A DNA stretch of 64,000 bases. Source: Deinococcus aerolatus (lineage in GTDB: Bacteria; Deinococcota; Deinococci; Deinococcales; Deinococcaceae). The position numbers and the translations under genes are program-made. Positions 62,743 through 64,000 of this stretch are shown here, piece by piece (position 1 is the first letter of the stretch; each line of letters begins with the position of its first letter). The DNA lies in contig NZ_BMOL01000010.1 of NCBI RefSeq assembly GCF_014647055.1, positions 62,001 to 126,000 of the forward strand, given 5' to 3'. The notes under the pieces were generated by a model. That model searched no databases. It worked only from the letters and a program-made list of their open reading frames with translations, and was not told the origin of the DNA.

Positions 62743-63581
62743 CATGTCCGGCAGGCAGACAGGTGGCGGTCCAGAAAGGTGGCCCAGGTGCGGGCGTCAC
62801 GGGGCACAGCCCGGTCTTCAGTCCACTGCCAGTACGGCGTGTACAGGCTGCGTGAGGTGAGGATCTCCTCCCTGAAGATCTGTGCGCTCAGGCCAGTGTC
62901 CAGCAGCCCGCTGCTGCCGAAGCGGGCCAGCACGCCCGCGCGGTCGTACGGTACGGCCCGGAATTCCGCCTTCCAGCCTGTGGGCTCGGCAGTCAGCAGC
63001 AGGTACTGGGCGCGCGGGTCACCATTGGCGGGGGCACCCACCGCCCCGGTGTTCAGCACCAGCACACCGCCCACCTGCGCCTGGGCCGGGCGGTGGATGT
63101 GCGACCCGATCAGCACGCCGTGCCCGGCACTCAATTCCTTCACGCGCTCCGGCCGTGTCCTCTCGCTGAGGCCCTCGCGGTAATGCAGCGGCGAGCCGTG
63201 GGCGATCAACACAGGCGGCAGCCCCACCGCATGCAGCGTGTGGGTCATGGGCCAGTCGGCAGGCGTGTGCAGCAGTCCGGCGCGGTCCAGTTGCGTGGCG
63301 TTCCAGTCGGTGGCCCCCCAGAAAGGATCGCCGAACCAATCGGCAGGCAGATCGGTGCTGCGGGCATCCCACAGCCGCAGCAGATCGTCGTGGTTGCCCA
63401 GCGTGAAGCTCACGTCGCTGCGGGCCAGCAGCGTTTCCAGCGCCGCCACCGAATCCGGTCCCCGGTTGACCACGTCGCCGTTGACCACGATCTGCTCGGC
63501 ACCCTGGGCCTGCGCGTCGGCCAGCACGGCCCGCAGGGCGTCCAGGTTACCGTGTATGTCCGCGATGATTGCCAGGCGCAT
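62742..63581 (-). CDS. Calcineurin-like metallophosphoesterase
   Basis: A 279-residue YfcE/MJ0936-like phosphoesterase. The dimetal ligands are in IIADIHGNLDALRAVL (D, H), VVNGDVVNRGPDSVA (G-D), TLGNHDDLL (G-N-H-D), LIAHGSPLHY and GSHIHRPAQ (H-x-H), in the right order. A cytosolic enzyme; substrates of such proteins include phosphodiesters and nucleotides. TAGAAT lies 9 bases before the ATG. C-terminal residues 200-279 are an extra region (IFREEILTSRSLYTPYWQW). Confidence 0.9.
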   Translation of the reverse strand: MRLAIIADIHGNLDALRAVLADAQAQGAEQIVVNGDVVNRGPDSVAALETLLARSDVSFTLGNHDDLLRLWDARSTDLPADWFGDPFWGATDWNATQLDRAGLLHTPADWPMTHTLHAVGLPPVLIAHGSPLHYREGLSERTRPERVKELSAGHGVLIGSHIHRPAQAQVGGVLVLNTGAVGAPANGDPRAQYLLLTAEPTGWKAEFRAVPYDRAGVLARFGSSGLLDTGLSAQIFREEILTSRSLYTPYWQWTEDRAVPRDARTWATFLDRHLSACRT

Positions 63582-63649
63582 CTGCCGTGGATTCTAGCCA
63601 GCGCAGAAGGGGTGGATTGCGGCCCTGACCCCTGGGCTGCTGTTGCCGC

Positions 63650-64000
63650 TCACGCCCGGGTCACGAACACCATCACGTGGCTGGCCAAGGTGATGGTGTG
63701 CCGCTGCCAGTCGCCGCCTCCCTGCTCAAGGGTGAATCCGGCCCTCTCCAGAGTTCTGGTGATCTCCTGCCGGCTGTGGAAGCGCAGTTCACTCTCGACG
63801 GTCACGTCGTCGCCGGTGTCCAGGAATACGTTGTGGGCCACCAACCGCACCCGGTCCGGCTGCACCCCGGTCACGTCAACCCAGGCCCAGGCGTGTCCAG
63901 TGCCCCCGAAGCTCCCTCCACCCAGCGCACCCGCTCTGCTCCCGGTTGCTGCCGGGCATAGGCCAGCGTGGCGGGCGCGGGGTCCACGCCCGTCAGCTGA
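63650..64000 (-). pseudogene. Class I SAM methyltransferase with internal deletion and frameshift; cut by window edge
   Basis: Minus strand, from the window edge inward: QLTGVDPAPATLAYARQQPGAERVRWVEGASG is the SAM-binding GVDPA strand and next helix of a methyltransferase. That frame then stops (TGA near 63868). In the next frame follows WVDVTGVQPDRVRLVAHNVF...SELRFHSRQEITRTLERAGFTLEQGGGDW...HVMVFVTRA, the usual C-terminus of the same family. About 70-80 residues of the middle (the D-x-V and LRPGG parts) are missing. It is therefore a broken gene, although the short 3' frame from 63874 could be predicted as a protein. Confidence 0.65.

Overview
The window looks like chromosomal DNA of a Deinococcus species. 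It is GC-rich throughout. Many genes have a TANNNT -10 box only 5-9 bases before the ATG or GTG and no Shine-Dalgarno, the leaderless-mRNA pattern described for this genus. A kinase/beta-propeller protein of the RqkA (DR2518) type and a phage-free housekeeping layout fit the same assignment. I see no insertion sequence, prophage, CRISPR array or rRNA operon; there are two tRNA genes.

Layout. 0-6.6 kb: end of a permease gene, fabZ, mreB, two peptidases, a ParB-fold orphan and a broken kptA. 6.6-10.7 kb: glycerol-3-phosphate type ABC uptake genes (two permeases and a binding protein, no ATPase) beside a glycerophosphodiester phosphodiesterase. 10.8-14.7 kb: a MerR regulator, a secreted phospholipase A2-like lipoprotein and polyphosphate kinase. 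15.0-20.5 kb: a minus-strand fatty-acid synthesis operon fabH-fabD-dinB-orf-fabG-acpP-fabF, with a palindromic operator upstream of fabH. 20.7-25.5 kb: trigger factor, tRNA-Leu, tRNA-His, rarA and a DUF885-like peptidase. 25.7-27.7 kb: the RqkA-like kinase. 27.9-34.3 kb: a DJ-1/PfpI protein, an acyl-CoA carboxylase subunit whose promoter carries an operator like that of fabH, xpt, panB and others. 34.4-38.9 kb: a coupled sulfate-assimilation operon (DUF4395-sir-cysC-cysH-sat) with a second copy of its promoter element before sat. 39-43 kb: two tandem APRT-like genes, dedA, rdgB and a 2H phosphoesterase.

43.3-53.8 kb is the most interesting part: a beta-helix protein, a strong promoter with a terminator-like leader, then a PelF-type glycosyltransferase, a polytopic membrane protein, a LegB-type nucleotide-sugar dehydratase, a nucleotidyltransferase, an SDR, a large lipoprotein resembling Agd3-type exopolysaccharide deacetylases, and a GH114 polygalactosaminidase-like enzyme. 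I read this as a locus for a Pel/galactosaminogalactan-like amino-sugar exopolysaccharide. 54-64 kb returns to core functions: ftsW, murD, a JAMM protein, ftsK, a three-domain fasciclin protein, a phosphoesterase and a broken methyltransferase at the edge.

Five or six genes are broken or truncated (kptA, the secreted orf before fabG, a GNAT start, a hydrolase tail, a methyltransferase, perhaps a PAS-sensor fragment), so small-scale gene decay is visible between well-conserved operons.
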